From assembly GCA_020205615.1 (NCBI GenBank), contig CM035165.1, forward strand, positions 88,040,005 to 88,104,004: DNA of 64,000 nt, read 5' to 3'. The notes under the pieces are model-generated. The model made no database searches. It was not told the origin of the DNA and was given only the letters and a program-made list of their open reading frames with translations. Positions 34,557-46,016 of this stretch are shown here, piece by piece. The position numbers and the translations under genes are program-made. The DNA is from Panax quinquefolius. Lineage: Eukaryota > Streptophyta > Magnoliopsida > Apiales > Araliaceae. Each line of letters begins with the position of its first letter. Positions within the stretch are counted from its first letter, which is position 1.

Positions 34557-35108
34557 GTGACTTTGCTTATCAATGGCCTTATGCAAATATGATTCAACCA
34601 AGGGACACAAGCACTGAGGGACTCAATGTATTTTCTACATTGTCAGCACAAATTACAACACTTTCGGAGAGGTTGGATATTCTTGCAAATTTCAACGCAC
34701 TTTCGAGAGATAGTAGTTACATGTGAATACTGTGCTGGCGAGCATCCGAGTTATCAGTGCAACATCACGGTTGGACAAGTGCAGTTTGGGGGTGATTACT
34801 TCAACAACGATGTTTATCCTGATTATCAACAAGGTTGGGGGTATCACCCAGATTATGAATGGAGTTATAACTATCCCGACCAATATTGCATCCCAAGTCC
34901 AACACATCCATTAGATTTCTCATATCCACCTTCAACGCAACAAGAGGAAAATTCAAGGTTGAAGGAATTCATGTCAAAAAGCATAGCAGACCATGAAGAG
35001 ATGATGATGAGTCAGGGGTTATCAAGTCAAAATCTTAACAAACAGATGGAACAACTCATTAACTCCTTAATGAATGGTCCTCAATACATGGATTTTGAAA
35101 CTAAATAA
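34553..35108 (+). pseudogene. G gag remnant with zinc finger
   Basis: The likely start is ATG 34553 (MGDFAYQWPYANMIQPRD...), open for 57 codons through a possible coiled segment (LSAQITTLSERLDILANF) to TGA at 34724. The next part is in the +1 frame: CEYCAGEHPSYQC, a CX2CX3HX4C finger of the Athila/Tat Gag type, then a Tyr/Pro-rich region and a second helical segment (SLNKQMEQLINSL-like) to 35108. A capsid core is missing, so this is a shortened Gag. Confidence 0.7.
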
Positions 35109-37281
35109 GATAATTCAAGAGTGGAGGATTTGTGGTTCAAGTTTATAGCATCAACTGAAGAGAAGATGATTGAGCAAGAGAGGTCAATTCAAAAATCTTC
35201 AGAATTAGATGGATCAAATGTTCGAAGCCTTGAACAATCGCCCTCCAAATAATTGGTGCAATAACATAGACGATGAAACTGAAGGAGAGCCAGAGGTGTT
35301 CATGCCACTGAATGAACTGAAGGAGTGGACATTGAGGAGACAACTAGGGGTATGGAAAATGAAGATCATGAGCTGACTTATATAATACCCCATGTGCCTT
35401 CTCAGTTAGAGTTAAAAATTCAATGAAATTTACACACCCATGTCCCCTTGGTAGTCACATCTAAAGCAAGAATTTCTACGATTATGAGGCCTCTTACAAA
35501 CCATGGTGGGCTGAGGAAGAGAAAATAGAAGAAGAAAATCATGTTGTATCTATCATGCCTCAATGCAAAAATCTATTCACAGACACAACGGAAGGAGCAC
35601 CTGGCTATGCAATAGAATTGGGGGCATCATGTACAGGAAATATGCTAGGTTGTTTCAATTCACAGACACGCAAGATGGGGAACCTACCTACGTGCATTGT
35701 AGTTCTAATGGATGGAGGGTTCCTAGCTTATCGTAGAGGAATTGGATAGCGGTGTCAAGAAAAGAGTCCAGCTAACGAACTATATACTGAGCGCTCGATG
35801 GGAGGCACCCCATCCAATCTTTCTCCCTCCTTGTTTAATTTTTATTTACATTTCATTATTTAGTAGATGTTAGATAGTGGTAAGTCTTAATAATAGTTTT
35901 ATTGTTTCTTCTCTCAGGTTCAATCCAATTGCTATAAGCATTCAGGATCAAACAGAAGTCAAACAAAAACCAAGTCGCCAGAGTATGTGGTAAGGCTGCT
36001 ACGCTAACTATAAGCTAAACACAATACGGCGTATATATAGCTCACCATGTAAAAAAATTATAATTTTTTTAGAATTTCTGACTCAAGCATTCGGATAGTT
36101 AGAAGCCCACACTCAGTTTCCAACTATAGAATATCTCAAACTTAGCCATCGCCTGATATACCATCAGATCATGAGAAAGCGAACGGAGATGACATTGCCA
36201 CTTAGGGGAGTATTCTTTCACTTTTAATTACAATGAGGGCATTGTTTATTTTAAGTTTGGGGGTATTAGGTTGTAGTGAGTAGTTGTTGCATATAGTTAG
36301 TTGCATATAGTTTGATTGCATGTTTAAGTTGCATAGTAGGGGTATTTTAGTATCTTTATAGTTAAATTTTACTTGAAATTTTTTGTTTTTAGTTTTCTTT
36401 TGTCTTGCTTACTTAGTATGTGTTTAGTTGCATAACATTGCATAATCCCAGGCTTTTAGTTAGTTGAATTCTAATTTGGCCAATGATGAAATAGAAATCT
36501 GATAGATTTTTGAACTCTGTTGATAACTTAAACTTAGTTATAATTTCATACATGATGTCATCTATGCCTGTTGTTTAGATGTTACCGGGTAGCACGACAA
36601 TGTTCCCATTTGCTTGTTGGTTAAGATTAGCATGTTTGTCTGCTAAAAGGAAAATGTTGTTTTAATGATATAATTGTATAGGAAGTGAGTAATGACAATG
36701 AAGACACAAATACTCAAACTTTGGGAACACATGGGCATGCTTGCTATTGGGACGAGATGGAGCGTAAAGCGCACTCGTTTAAATGGAAATGGAAAGTGAG
36801 ATGGAGCGTAAAACGCACTCGCTATATATATAAAAAAAAAAAAAAAATCAATAAACACTGCGGGAAAGTGCGAAAATCGCCCTCGCGAGTAAAAATAAAG
36901 CAGAATAAACCCATTGTTGAACCTTAATTTATATTGATGTGTTGGAGTAGTTGATGTCTCATTAGTATACATAGTTCTTGATTTAAGCTTCAATTTTCTG
37001 TCTTAAGCAATTTAGCATGTGGTATCTTCATCTTTGTCAAGCTTATCTATGAACACATCACACACACAACATCTTTATAGCAGGTTAGGATTATCTAATT
37101 GTATGTCATTATGCCTTTAGCTTAGTTTGATACTTTGTTCTTGGATCTTGATATTTCTCTGAGGCACATCTTATTGGAATTCATATTTGGCTGAGAATGT
37201 GGGATTCATTGTCATAGTAGTGTAGTTTGCATAGTATGTAGATTGCATTATGTTGCATTGCTTGAGGGCAAACAATAGTTC
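35109..37281 (+). other. G internal region without recognised genes
   Basis: This is 2.2 kb. Scattered text near 35150-35400 repeats the coiled, Glu-rich style of the gag tail (EEKMIEQERSIQ, EGEPEVFMPLNEL). Near 35555-35750 a short frame of no recognised family occurs. The rest is AT-rich. No protease DTG, polymerase DD or integrase motif was found in any frame I read. Confidence 0.6.
36754..36822 (+). repeat. 44-bp tandem duplication with a small palindrome
   Basis: GAGATGGAGCGTAAAGCGCACTCG at 36754 recurs at 36798 with one change. The second copy contains GCGTAAAACGC, a perfect inverted repeat. It is followed by TATATATA and an A-run of 15. Confidence 0.7.
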
Positions 37282-37296
37282 AAGTTTGGGGGTATT
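37282..37296 (+). other. G polypurine tract
   Basis: AAGTTTGGGGGTATT directly before TGATAAGTGGG, a form common in Athila/Tat relatives. Confidence 0.75.
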
Positions 37297-38800
37297 TGAT
37301 AAGTGGGTTTTATACCTACTTATTAGATATCAATTCACGAGAATTATGTCCATCTCAAGTACATTTGAGTGTGTTTTTAGTTGTATTTCATAATATTTTG
37401 CAGTGCATGTACTGAGAATTCCTATATTGTGAAAGTGCAGAAATGGCATAGCTCGGCGATGGTAGGTGGCAATGAGGCTAATGGAAATCAGGAATGGAAC
37501 TTTGAGGAAGAAACAAGTGACAAGCAGTGGAGCAACATGAAGCAGCAACAGAGCACAAATTGCAGACTGCAAGAGCCGCGCGGCTATAAGAATATAAAGG
37601 GCGCGCCCGCGCCACACACATGCAGAGCCAAAAAGCCAATCGCGCGCCCGCTCCATGATAACGAAGGGACCGTGCGCGACGTTGACTGCAGCTACTGACT
37701 TTATTTTAAATTGGAAATTGGAAGCGTAACTGAGGGGAGAGTTTGATTAGGGCTTATATATGAGACGTATTTCAGTATGTAAGGGCATTACATCCCTTGG
37801 GGGGGGGGATAAAGGAACTATTATTTGCTTTCTTCTCCTTAATTTCGATATTAGATTAGAGTAGGTTAGAGTAGTGATTTCTAAAGTTGATGAGTTTGAA
37901 GACTTGAAGCAATTGGGAAGCATCGAGATTCCATCTTGGAGTAGGAGAAAGATTTTAACTTCATTCTCTAATTTTATCCTCTCTTTGATTCTTATTTGTA
38001 ATCTTATGATGTTTATTCAATATGTGGATGATAGATTTGATTCAACTATGATTTAAACTCTATTCTGAGATTGCAATGGATTTTATGGATTAGTTTATTC
38101 TCATATATTTCAGTGTTAACCCTATTAATTGCTATAGGATTGTCTATTTAGATTCATGCTATTTGCTTAGTTGATTGGCCATCAATTACTTTGATAATCC
38201 ATGTGGACTTGAGAGACGATGTATGGGTTTGGATATGATGATCTTAATAGTTTGTGATGATATATTCTATATTGTGATGGGATGTATGATTTGTGTTTAG
38301 GATAGACATATACCAAAGCACCATTCATAGTCAATTGAGAACTTGGGCTTAAACCCTAATTATTTGTAAATCACATAGACATATAGTGGTTTAGGTAATG
38401 TGGGTGTTCATGTGTATTCTATCAACCGTGGATTACATGTGATATAGGTATGGTACATTAAGAGATGGCTATATTTCACTTTCGTGTTCTTGACTAATAA
38501 TCTAGTACAATTAGTTTGGCTTAATATGAAATGTGTGGATTTGAATGAGTCAATAGATGAAATTGTGATCTCAGGTCTTCATTATCTAGTCTCACTTTAG
38601 GAATAGTTAGATTTATTTAATTTAATATTTTAAATATAAAATACAATATCATTCATTTAAATAAGACTGAGATGGTTATGGGTTAATGCTTGGTGAACTT
38701 TATTAGTTAATTCTCCGTGGGAACGATACTTTACTTACTCTTTATTACTTGTTGACCGTGTATACTTGCACGCATATATTGATCGGTAAAATGACCAACA
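37297..38800 (+). repeat. G 3' LTR
   Basis: This is 1,504 bp, nearly identical to 32919-34426. The run of ten G recurs at 37799-37808 and the TATATAT box at 37755. Confidence 0.93.
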
Positions 38801-39597
38801 TCGAGCGGGGATAATAAGGGAATAGAGTGATGGTCTCTGACTATTGAAGTTTCTCAATACATTATGAAACAGCATGACAATATATAATTGTATTGAGAAT
38901 TTAAAATATGTGCGTTGTATTTTATACGTCATTTAATAATTGATTTTGGTGAACAACAATAGAGTGATGAGAACCCGACTTTGAAAGCGTTAAAAGTGCA
39001 CCTCATTAGAATGAGGAGAACAAAATTGTACTGAGAGCTTAAAGGGTGTGTTGCCACTATCTTAAACGATGTCTAAACACATACAAGTTCGTGTTATCAT
39101 ATGATATGGTTGTGCACATCCACATGCTGACTATATATCTATGAGCATTATCTATATAATCTTAGGGTATGGTTGGAATATAATCCTCAATTTCAGATAA
39201 TGGAGATAATTATATGGCAATAAGATACACTCCATTGGAATGAACATGATAGTAATCTTCTCGTTCTTCTTTGGGGTCTATTGGGTCAACCAAGGTTAAT
39301 TCTCAAATCTTATAATATTTATTATAACTTAAATGCATGGCCTCCCATGTATGAAGGCTTCCTTAAGCATTTTCCAAAGTTTTTAATTCCTAAAACAGTT
39401 ATCGACTGTACCTTTATGTAAAGCATCATTTGTTTGGAGTGTGAGTACTATTTATTTGTATTGAAACTCATAGCTTATGTGTTGTCATATTTTGCATGAT
39501 AGTTTAAAAGTTGTATAAATGAAGTTATATTTGAATTCTGTACCATGTATTCAGTGACTCAGAATGGGTTATGTGGATCTATTTTGGGGGCATCACA
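38801..39597 (+). repeat. Element F: LTR fragment, second segment
   Basis: It starts with the duplicated TCGAG and continues the U5 side of a Gypsy LTR (GGAATAGAGTGATGG, then GTGACTCAGAATGGG) to the terminal TTTTGGGGGCATCACA. It is followed by H text rather than a primer site, so it is an outer LTR end. Confidence 0.83.
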
Positions 39598-39869
39598 ATA
39601 CCCATCAACATTTCTTTGTTGTATATAAGACAAAGAGAACTTTCATCATCTCTCTTTATCTGAACCACCAAAGATTATAGTTAAATTCATAATTCATGTT
39701 TATAATCATGTAAATTAACAGTTTTTCCTTGTCAAAAAAGATTAATAGAATTTTCACTCAATGTCCTTGCCACAAAGGCTAAAGACACTCAATAATCATA
39801 TCGTCTTTACACCTTACACCAAAGACATTCAAATGTAACAACAATGGTCATGATCATACCAATTAATTG

Positions 39870-40230
39870 TCTATCTTTGCACTACGGGCCAAAGATATTC
39901 AACTGTAATATCAATGGTTATGATCATACCAATCAATTGTCTATCTTTGCACTACGGGCCAAATATATTCATTTGTATCATCAATGGTCATGATCATGTC
40001 AAACACATGTCTATCTTCACACTACGGGCCAAAGATATCAATCAACAGTTCTTATTTGCACTACGGGCCAAAGATATCAATCAACAGTTTTTCTTTGCAC
40101 TACGAGCTAAAGAGAACTTTCATCACAAGTCTTTATCTGTAACATTAAAGGTCATGATTATACCAATACACAGTTCCTGGTCATAATCATACCACTCAAC
40201 AGTTCATCTTTGCACTACGGGTCAAAGATA
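39870..40230 (-). repeat. LTR hairpin modules, H
   Basis: Six copies of ATCTTTGCACTACGGGCCAAAGAT or near variants (about 39873, 39942, 40011, 40047, 40093, 40206). Most keep the 7-bp stem and the 10-nt loop CACTACGGGC (GCCCGTAGTG in sense). Two have an arm change that breaks or weakens a pair. Confidence 0.78.
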
Positions 40231-41081
40231 ACTTTAACCAAAATTTAAGTCTGCGGATTATAAAAATGATATAAAGAATGAATCAAGTGAGATCAAGGAT
40301 AAATATTAGAGATTTATAATTAAATTTATCTAGAGTTCAAGAATGTCCAAATGGTCAACAAGATGATCAAAGCGTGCATTCAAATTTAAGATAAGATTCA
40401 CATATCAAAGATAATTTGGACAAAAAAATAAACTAATTTTATCGTGAATAGTACCCGTCATGAATAGTACCCCGTCATGCAAAGTACCCCGAATGAATAG
40501 TACACCGACATGAATAGTACACCGACTTAAAAAGATTAAAATTTCAATAAGAAAGTTCAGACCAATATCCAGTGAAATGATATTAGATGAAGCGCAACCT
40601 CAAAGAATTTCTAATCATTTCAAGAATTATAGAAGCAATACTTACCATAGTAAGTTTAGATTTAGGAATATGAAATGAAATAATATACGAAATTGCAAAT
40701 GGATTTTCACCCGTAATGCGGTAGTTCGCGTAGACAGATCATTTCCAAAATTTAATAAACAATGAATACGAAGGGTTATTCACCAGGCATGCGGTAATCC
40801 GCGTAGACAGATTATTACCACATATTAATAAGGAATAGAATGGCAACCCTTATGAGTATGAAGTACTATCACGTACGAATATGAAAGAAAATAACATCAT
40901 TTACGAATATGAAATAAATAATATCCCTTACCTTAGTAAGAGATTAGATACTGCAATAGTGTAGTAGCAGAATACTTTTCTTCTTTCTCTCTTATTCTCT
41001 CTTTATAGTTTCTCTCACTATAGCTTGTGATTATAACTTTGCTCTTCAAAAATGGTAGGAAATAATGAATGGATGGAAGAG

Positions 41082-41089
41082 TATTTATA
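41082..41089 (-). promoter_or_regulatory. TATA box, H
   Basis: TATTTATA on the plus strand, followed by GG, matching the promoter position of the other LTRs. Confidence 0.5.
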
Positions 41090-41707
41090 GGCTTGGAAAA
41101 GGTGGCAAATTACAAGGTTAATTATACTTTATTACCTTCATCTTTGCCTCTATTTTTAATTTATTCCCTTAAGTATTATCAATCTTGCATAACCTCCCCT
41201 AATAGTACTTGCATGTGAACCAATAATAATTAATTGCTCATTTATCCGATTAATTGCCCGTTTGGTAAATTTAACATCCAAAAATTAACTATTATAGAAA
41301 TAAATGTCGATTTCCACTAACATTAATATTCCCATTATAATGGAAATATTTTTATCAATAATTCCTCATCATTAATATTATAATTTACAATATTGACAAC
41401 CAGATCGTTCCCAGGAAAGAGGGGGCTTTCCGATAAGGATTTCTCCTTATTGGCTCACAATTAAATAACATAACCCCTTTCCTCGACAGAACTTTCTAGA
41501 CATTGTCAATAATACAAATAATAATATGAGTAAATTGTGTCATGTCAATTATACACAGGGAATATTTTATGACAACTTGCTTACTTTGTAAAATTTTCAC
41601 ATATCACACTTAACTTTAACCTTTTATGAATTTAACCATTTACTGAATAGAATAATAATTATAAGAGAAATTGAATACTTTTATTTCATAAAATTCAGGG
41701 TATTACA

Positions 41708-41961
41708 GTAAGGTTATATAGAATATAATAGACATGCGTAGTACGAGAATGATGAGAAATGAAGATAAAACGTATATAATTCTTATACGGAATCCGATAT
41801 TGGTAATCCGAGGGAAATGTTTTCAAACTAGCGAACCGATTAGGATTACAACTATCGTGATACTTAACGATGATCAATGAGTTTTGATTTATGACATGTA
41901 ATGTTGATAAGACGTCATGAATGTTAATAAGCAGTAATGAACGTTAAATAAGCTTGAACGA
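41708..41961. other. Orphan 254-bp segment between H and I
   Basis: It matches no element in this window that I can see and has no convincing coding frame. It lies between an intact LTR end (H) and the broken left edge of I's 3' LTR. It is either target DNA of H or filler from the event that truncated I. Confidence 0.5.
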
Positions 41962-43229
41962 ACACTTATTTTGCTTCAAAACCTCAACCACCAAACAGCC
42001 CACCTCACAAGACTTGCACAAAAAACGTTTTTGTTATTTAAATTATTTTAAACTTCTAAAAATCAATTATTTTAGAGCTTCAGAACTTCAATAATTCACA
42101 ATAAATAGCCCTTTTGTCAAAAAATTCGAAACTCGCGACTTTTTATAGGAAATTCAATTCTCTACAACTTTACAGAAGAAATGTTTTCCAAATTCCAAAC
42201 AGAAATTGACCGAAATCCACAAACCAAGCGATTTTACGTTATAATCAAATTTCGATCAATAATTGTGTCCACCAACACACAAAATATGTATTAAACATTT
42301 AATACCACAAAATACTTTTCCTCCTCATATACTCATATATCCCACATTCATTATAAAATATCACCGTTAATATATTATTAAAATAATATATTTAAATGAA
42401 TTATTTTATCGTAAAAAGATAAAATATTAATTTTCATCAATTGTCACATTAAAAATTTTCTCCATCTATATCCACATAAAATCAATATTTTCCTCATTAT
42501 ATAAATTAATAATTAATTATTCACAAATAATATTACAGAATCACAAGATCGCAACTAGACAGCAGCTCTCGTGAAAGAGGGCTTTCCAATAAGAATTTCT
42601 CCTCATCTTGGCGCAGCGATTAGGTGACCAAACCTCTCCTTAGAGCGTAACTTTCTAGACATTGCCAATAATGTTATCTAATAATATTATTCGGATAATA
42701 TGAATTATTGCTTCGATAATGAAAAATACTGCGTGTAATGACAATTATCAAAACAACAAAGAATATAAAATATCAACGCAAAGAATTATTAAATCAATAA
42801 AATATCTTGACAAAGAATTATCGTAACCATTATCGAGTAGTGTCTTCTTACGTAAGAATTAATAATTGGTGCAATAACGTAATATATCGTGTTTTTAACC
42901 ACCGAGTATTTTAACAAAGATAATCTGTGAATAACTACGCCAGCTATTTTTAAACAACTTATATTTGCTGCTTTTCTTCATCCAATCGCTCAGCATGGGG
43001 CCCACAAAGATCAAGGCATACTCAATGCGAATATTCCCCGACAGCAAGAATATTCCACGACCAAACGAATATTCCCCGACAACAATGAATATTTTATAAC
43101 CACTTGCTTATTTTGAAATATTTGCGTATTTTACCCATAACTATCCATATTAATCAAATCAACCCTTACTATTTCAAAATAATAAATAGAGAAAATTAAA
43201 TTTCATTAATAATAAGTTGGGGTCTTACA
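41962..43229 (-). repeat. I 3' LTR, truncated
   Basis: It matches 58345-59550 of the 5' LTR, starting at ACACTTATTTTGCTTC. The first half of the LTR on the plus strand, including the promoter, is missing. It ends AGTTGGGGTCTTACA. Confidence 0.85.
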
Positions 43230-43298
43230 ACCTCCCCTCCTTATGAAATTTCGTCCTCGAAATTGACGTACGTACCTGGTGTTTCAAAAAGGTGAGGA
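43230..43298 (-). other. I polypurine tract and 3' end of its internal region
   Basis: ACCTCCCCTCCTTA is the polypurine tract on the minus strand. The remainder (TTTCGTCCTCGAAATTGACG...AAGGTGAGGA) is the very end of the pol region up to the J insertion. Confidence 0.8.
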
Positions 43299-43854
43299 TG
43301 TGACGCCCCCAAAATAGGTATACACAACACCCATTCTGAGTCGCCAAATACATGGTACAAGAAGCAAACTACAACTTCAATAATACAAATGTCGTGTGAA
43401 ATATGACAATATATACTGCGAGTTTAAATATAATATTGTCTTCTAGACAATATCCACACGCAAATAAATCCCCATCATAATTATTGATACATTATTTTAC
43501 AAAATGGTGAGGACTACTAAACAACTCTCTCTAGAACCTTCATTCCATACCCCGACTAGTACTCGCTACATTCTCGCCCCGAGAGAAGAAAAATGGAACA
43601 ACAAGGAAAAGGGTGAGCTCAACTAGCCCAAGAAAGAATACTATGACTAAGATAATATACAACAAATTATCGTTAGTCTCCAACAGGAAAAATCTGATAA
43701 TACAATGTACAACAAGTTTCGGATCAATATACGCAATGAAATAATAATTCATAGAAGAGTTACGTAGAGAATGAAATCTACTATAATCTATGAATTTAAT
43801 AAATTCATCATCAATATTTTATCCTCTCAGAACATCAATCAATATTCATCTCAA

Positions 43855-44075
43855 ATCAAATATTCATCTTTGCACTACAGTGCCAAAGATATTCATCAAT
43901 CGGTCATGTTCATCTCAACACTGCTCATCTTTGCACTAAAGGCCAAAGATATTCATCACCAAACACCTGTCATGTTCATTTAAACACTTGTTCATCTTTG
44001 CACTACAAAAGCCAAAGATATTCTTCGAAATCATTCATCTTTGCACTACAGTGCCAAAGATATTCAATAATATCA
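43855..44075 (-). repeat. LTR hairpin modules, J 3' LTR
   Basis: Four copies of ATCTTTGCACTA...GCCAAAGAT (about 43866, 43927, 43994, 44036). The 7-bp arms ATCTTTG and CAAAGAT are perfect in all four. The loop between varies in length (ACAGTG, AAAG, ACAAAA variants). Confidence 0.75.
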
Positions 44076-44774
44076 TCATTTAAGACCGAGGATGATGAAA
44101 ATATTTTAAAGAAACGAATCCAAAGGAAACAAAATGACAAGGATTAAGGATTAAGGATTCGTACTTTGTTTTATCCATGTCCAACAATACCTCAAAAATA
44201 ATCATAGTGGTGTAAAATTCAAGAATGATCAAAACATGGATACAATCGAAGCTAGTATCCGTAATAGATGTTTTGGACGAAAAAGAAGAAATTTTATTTT
44301 TCTATGAATAATGTCGATACGTGAATAGTGTCAGATACGTGAATAAAGTGCCGTATACGTGAATAAGAATCTCCGACACCAAAAGATAGAAATTCCACAA
44401 AAAACATCTTCACGCTTCATGATAAGACTTACTCGTGAATAAGAATCGTGAATAGTAACTCATGAATAGTAACTCGTGAAGTAACTCATGAATAGTAACC
44501 CCCATACATGAAAAAGTTCCAAATTTGATAAAAACTTCAGATCAATATTTCAAAGATAATGATATCAAGAAATAATATCATTACGAAAAAATAATATCCC
44601 TTACCTCAAAGAATCAAGATTTCCTAAGGAAAGGCTCAAGTGATGTTTGAATGAAACTTGTAATTGATAAAGAACTCTCAAAGTATCTAAATACTCACAA
44701 AATACGCCAATAATATAGAGAGAGAAAGAGAAAAACTTTGTTTCTGTGTGATTTTCAATTCTAACTTAGCCTTC

Positions 44775-44782
44775 TATTTATA
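44775..44782 (-). promoter_or_regulatory. TATA box, J 3' LTR
   Basis: TATTTATA on the plus strand, i.e. TATAAATA in sense. Confidence 0.5.
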
Positions 44783-46003
44783 GAAAATGTGTTAGCGCCA
44801 AGCAGCATTTAACTCGCAACCCGATGGCTTTTTACTCGCTACTATTCCCACCCACCACATTTGAAAATTCAATTGAGCACATTTCTCACCAACCAAAAGT
44901 GGGGCCCACCAATTCTAGAATTTTCCACCAAAATCATTTATAACCTAATTTCTCTAATCACCACCTCTTAAAATTCATAATAAATTATACGCTCATCTTT
45001 AATTCGCTCAAAATTTGTGGACATATACTCAACTTATATATGTATAACATATCCAAAAATTACAACGATCCAACTATTTGATTAAATATTATAACTCACA
45101 CAATAAAGTCAGTAATAACACCGATTTGATCTTTTAATACCTCCAATCCGACAAAAATACAAATAAAACATCTCAAAGATTAATTCCTTCATTAATAACC
45201 ACATAAATAAATCCATCATTTATATTCATATAAAATAAATATTTTCTTATCATATGAATCAATAATTAATTATTCACAAATAATATTACGTAATCACATT
45301 TATGACAACCAGTCGCTCCTCAGAAAGAGGGGCTTTCCAATAAGGATCTCTCTCATCGGGCGCCGCAATTAGGTGACCAAACCTCTCCTTAGATGTAACT
45401 TTCTAGACATTGCCAATAATGTTATCTAATAATATTATTCAAATAATATGAATTATTGATCCGATAATGGAAATATCATGCAAAGGACAATTATCAAACA
45501 AAATAATAATATAAAATACCAACGCAAAGAATTATCAAATCAATAAAATAAAATATCGAATAAGAATTCATCGTGAAAAATTATCGAGTAAAGGCCTTCA
45601 CGTAAGGATCAATAATTCAACAATACATGCAATACCGCAAAAGCATCGCGGCAACAACGCCAGACATCAGTATTTTAACCACCGGGGTATTCCAACAATT
45701 TTAATTCAGAATAACTACGCTAAGTTTTTTTTAACCAACTTATATTTGTCGCTTTCTTCATCCAATCGCTTTCAAGCATGGGGCCCACATATGGGCTACA
45801 TTTAATATTCCCCTGACAAGCATTTAATATTCCACGACCAAACGAATATTCCCCGACAAAATGAATATTTTATAACCACTTGCTTATTTTGAAATATTTA
45901 TGATTTAACCCTTAACTATCCACATTAATCAAATCAACCCTTACTATTTCAAAATAATAAATAAAGGAAATTCCTTTTTATTTAAAAAATTTCGGGTCTT
46001 ACA

Positions 46004-46016
46004 ACCTCCTTCCTTA
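46004..46016 (-). other. J polypurine tract
   Basis: ACCTCCTTCCTTA on the plus strand; a purine run in sense immediately beside the 3' LTR. Confidence 0.75.

Larger units (their letters stand above)
32919..38800 (+). mobile_element. Element G: non-autonomous Athila/Tat-like LTR element
   Basis: Complete element, TGATAAGTGGG to GACCAACA, with the perfect target duplication TCGAG at 32914-32918 and 38801-38805. LTRs of 1,508 and 1,504 bp are nearly identical by eye, so it is among the youngest insertions. The internal 2.9 kb has a gag remnant but no protease, polymerase or integrase. The tRNA-Asp-like primer site, the CX2CX3HX4C Gag finger and the GTTTGGGGGTATT polypurine tract fit Athila/Tat relatives rather than the chromoviruses around it. 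Confidence 0.92.
39598..41707 (-). repeat. Element H: minus-strand Gypsy LTR
   Basis: It starts mid-LTR, immediately after F's terminal CACA, so F probably inserted here. It ends AAATTCAGGGTATTACA (TGTAATACCCTGA in sense). It belongs to the same LTR family as F in opposite orientation. It contains hairpins at 39870-40230, GAATAGTACC short repeats at 40442-40530 and a TATA box at 41082. No polypurine tract follows at 41708, so this is an outer end. Confidence 0.82.
43299..46003 (-). repeat. J 3' LTR
   Basis: TGTGACGCCCCC to CGGGTCTTACA. It contains hairpins at 43855-44075, GTGAATAGT-type short repeats at 44303-44505, a TATA box at 44775 and GAATATTC palindromes near 45806-45875. Confidence 0.9.

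Noticed and set aside
36643..36993. 116-codon minus-strand frame in G
   Set aside because: It includes the poly-A stretch read as Phe codons and a tandem duplication; low-complexity and without homology.
41695..41877. 60-codon frame in the orphan segment
   Set aside because: It extends into the LTR end of H and has no recognisable motif.
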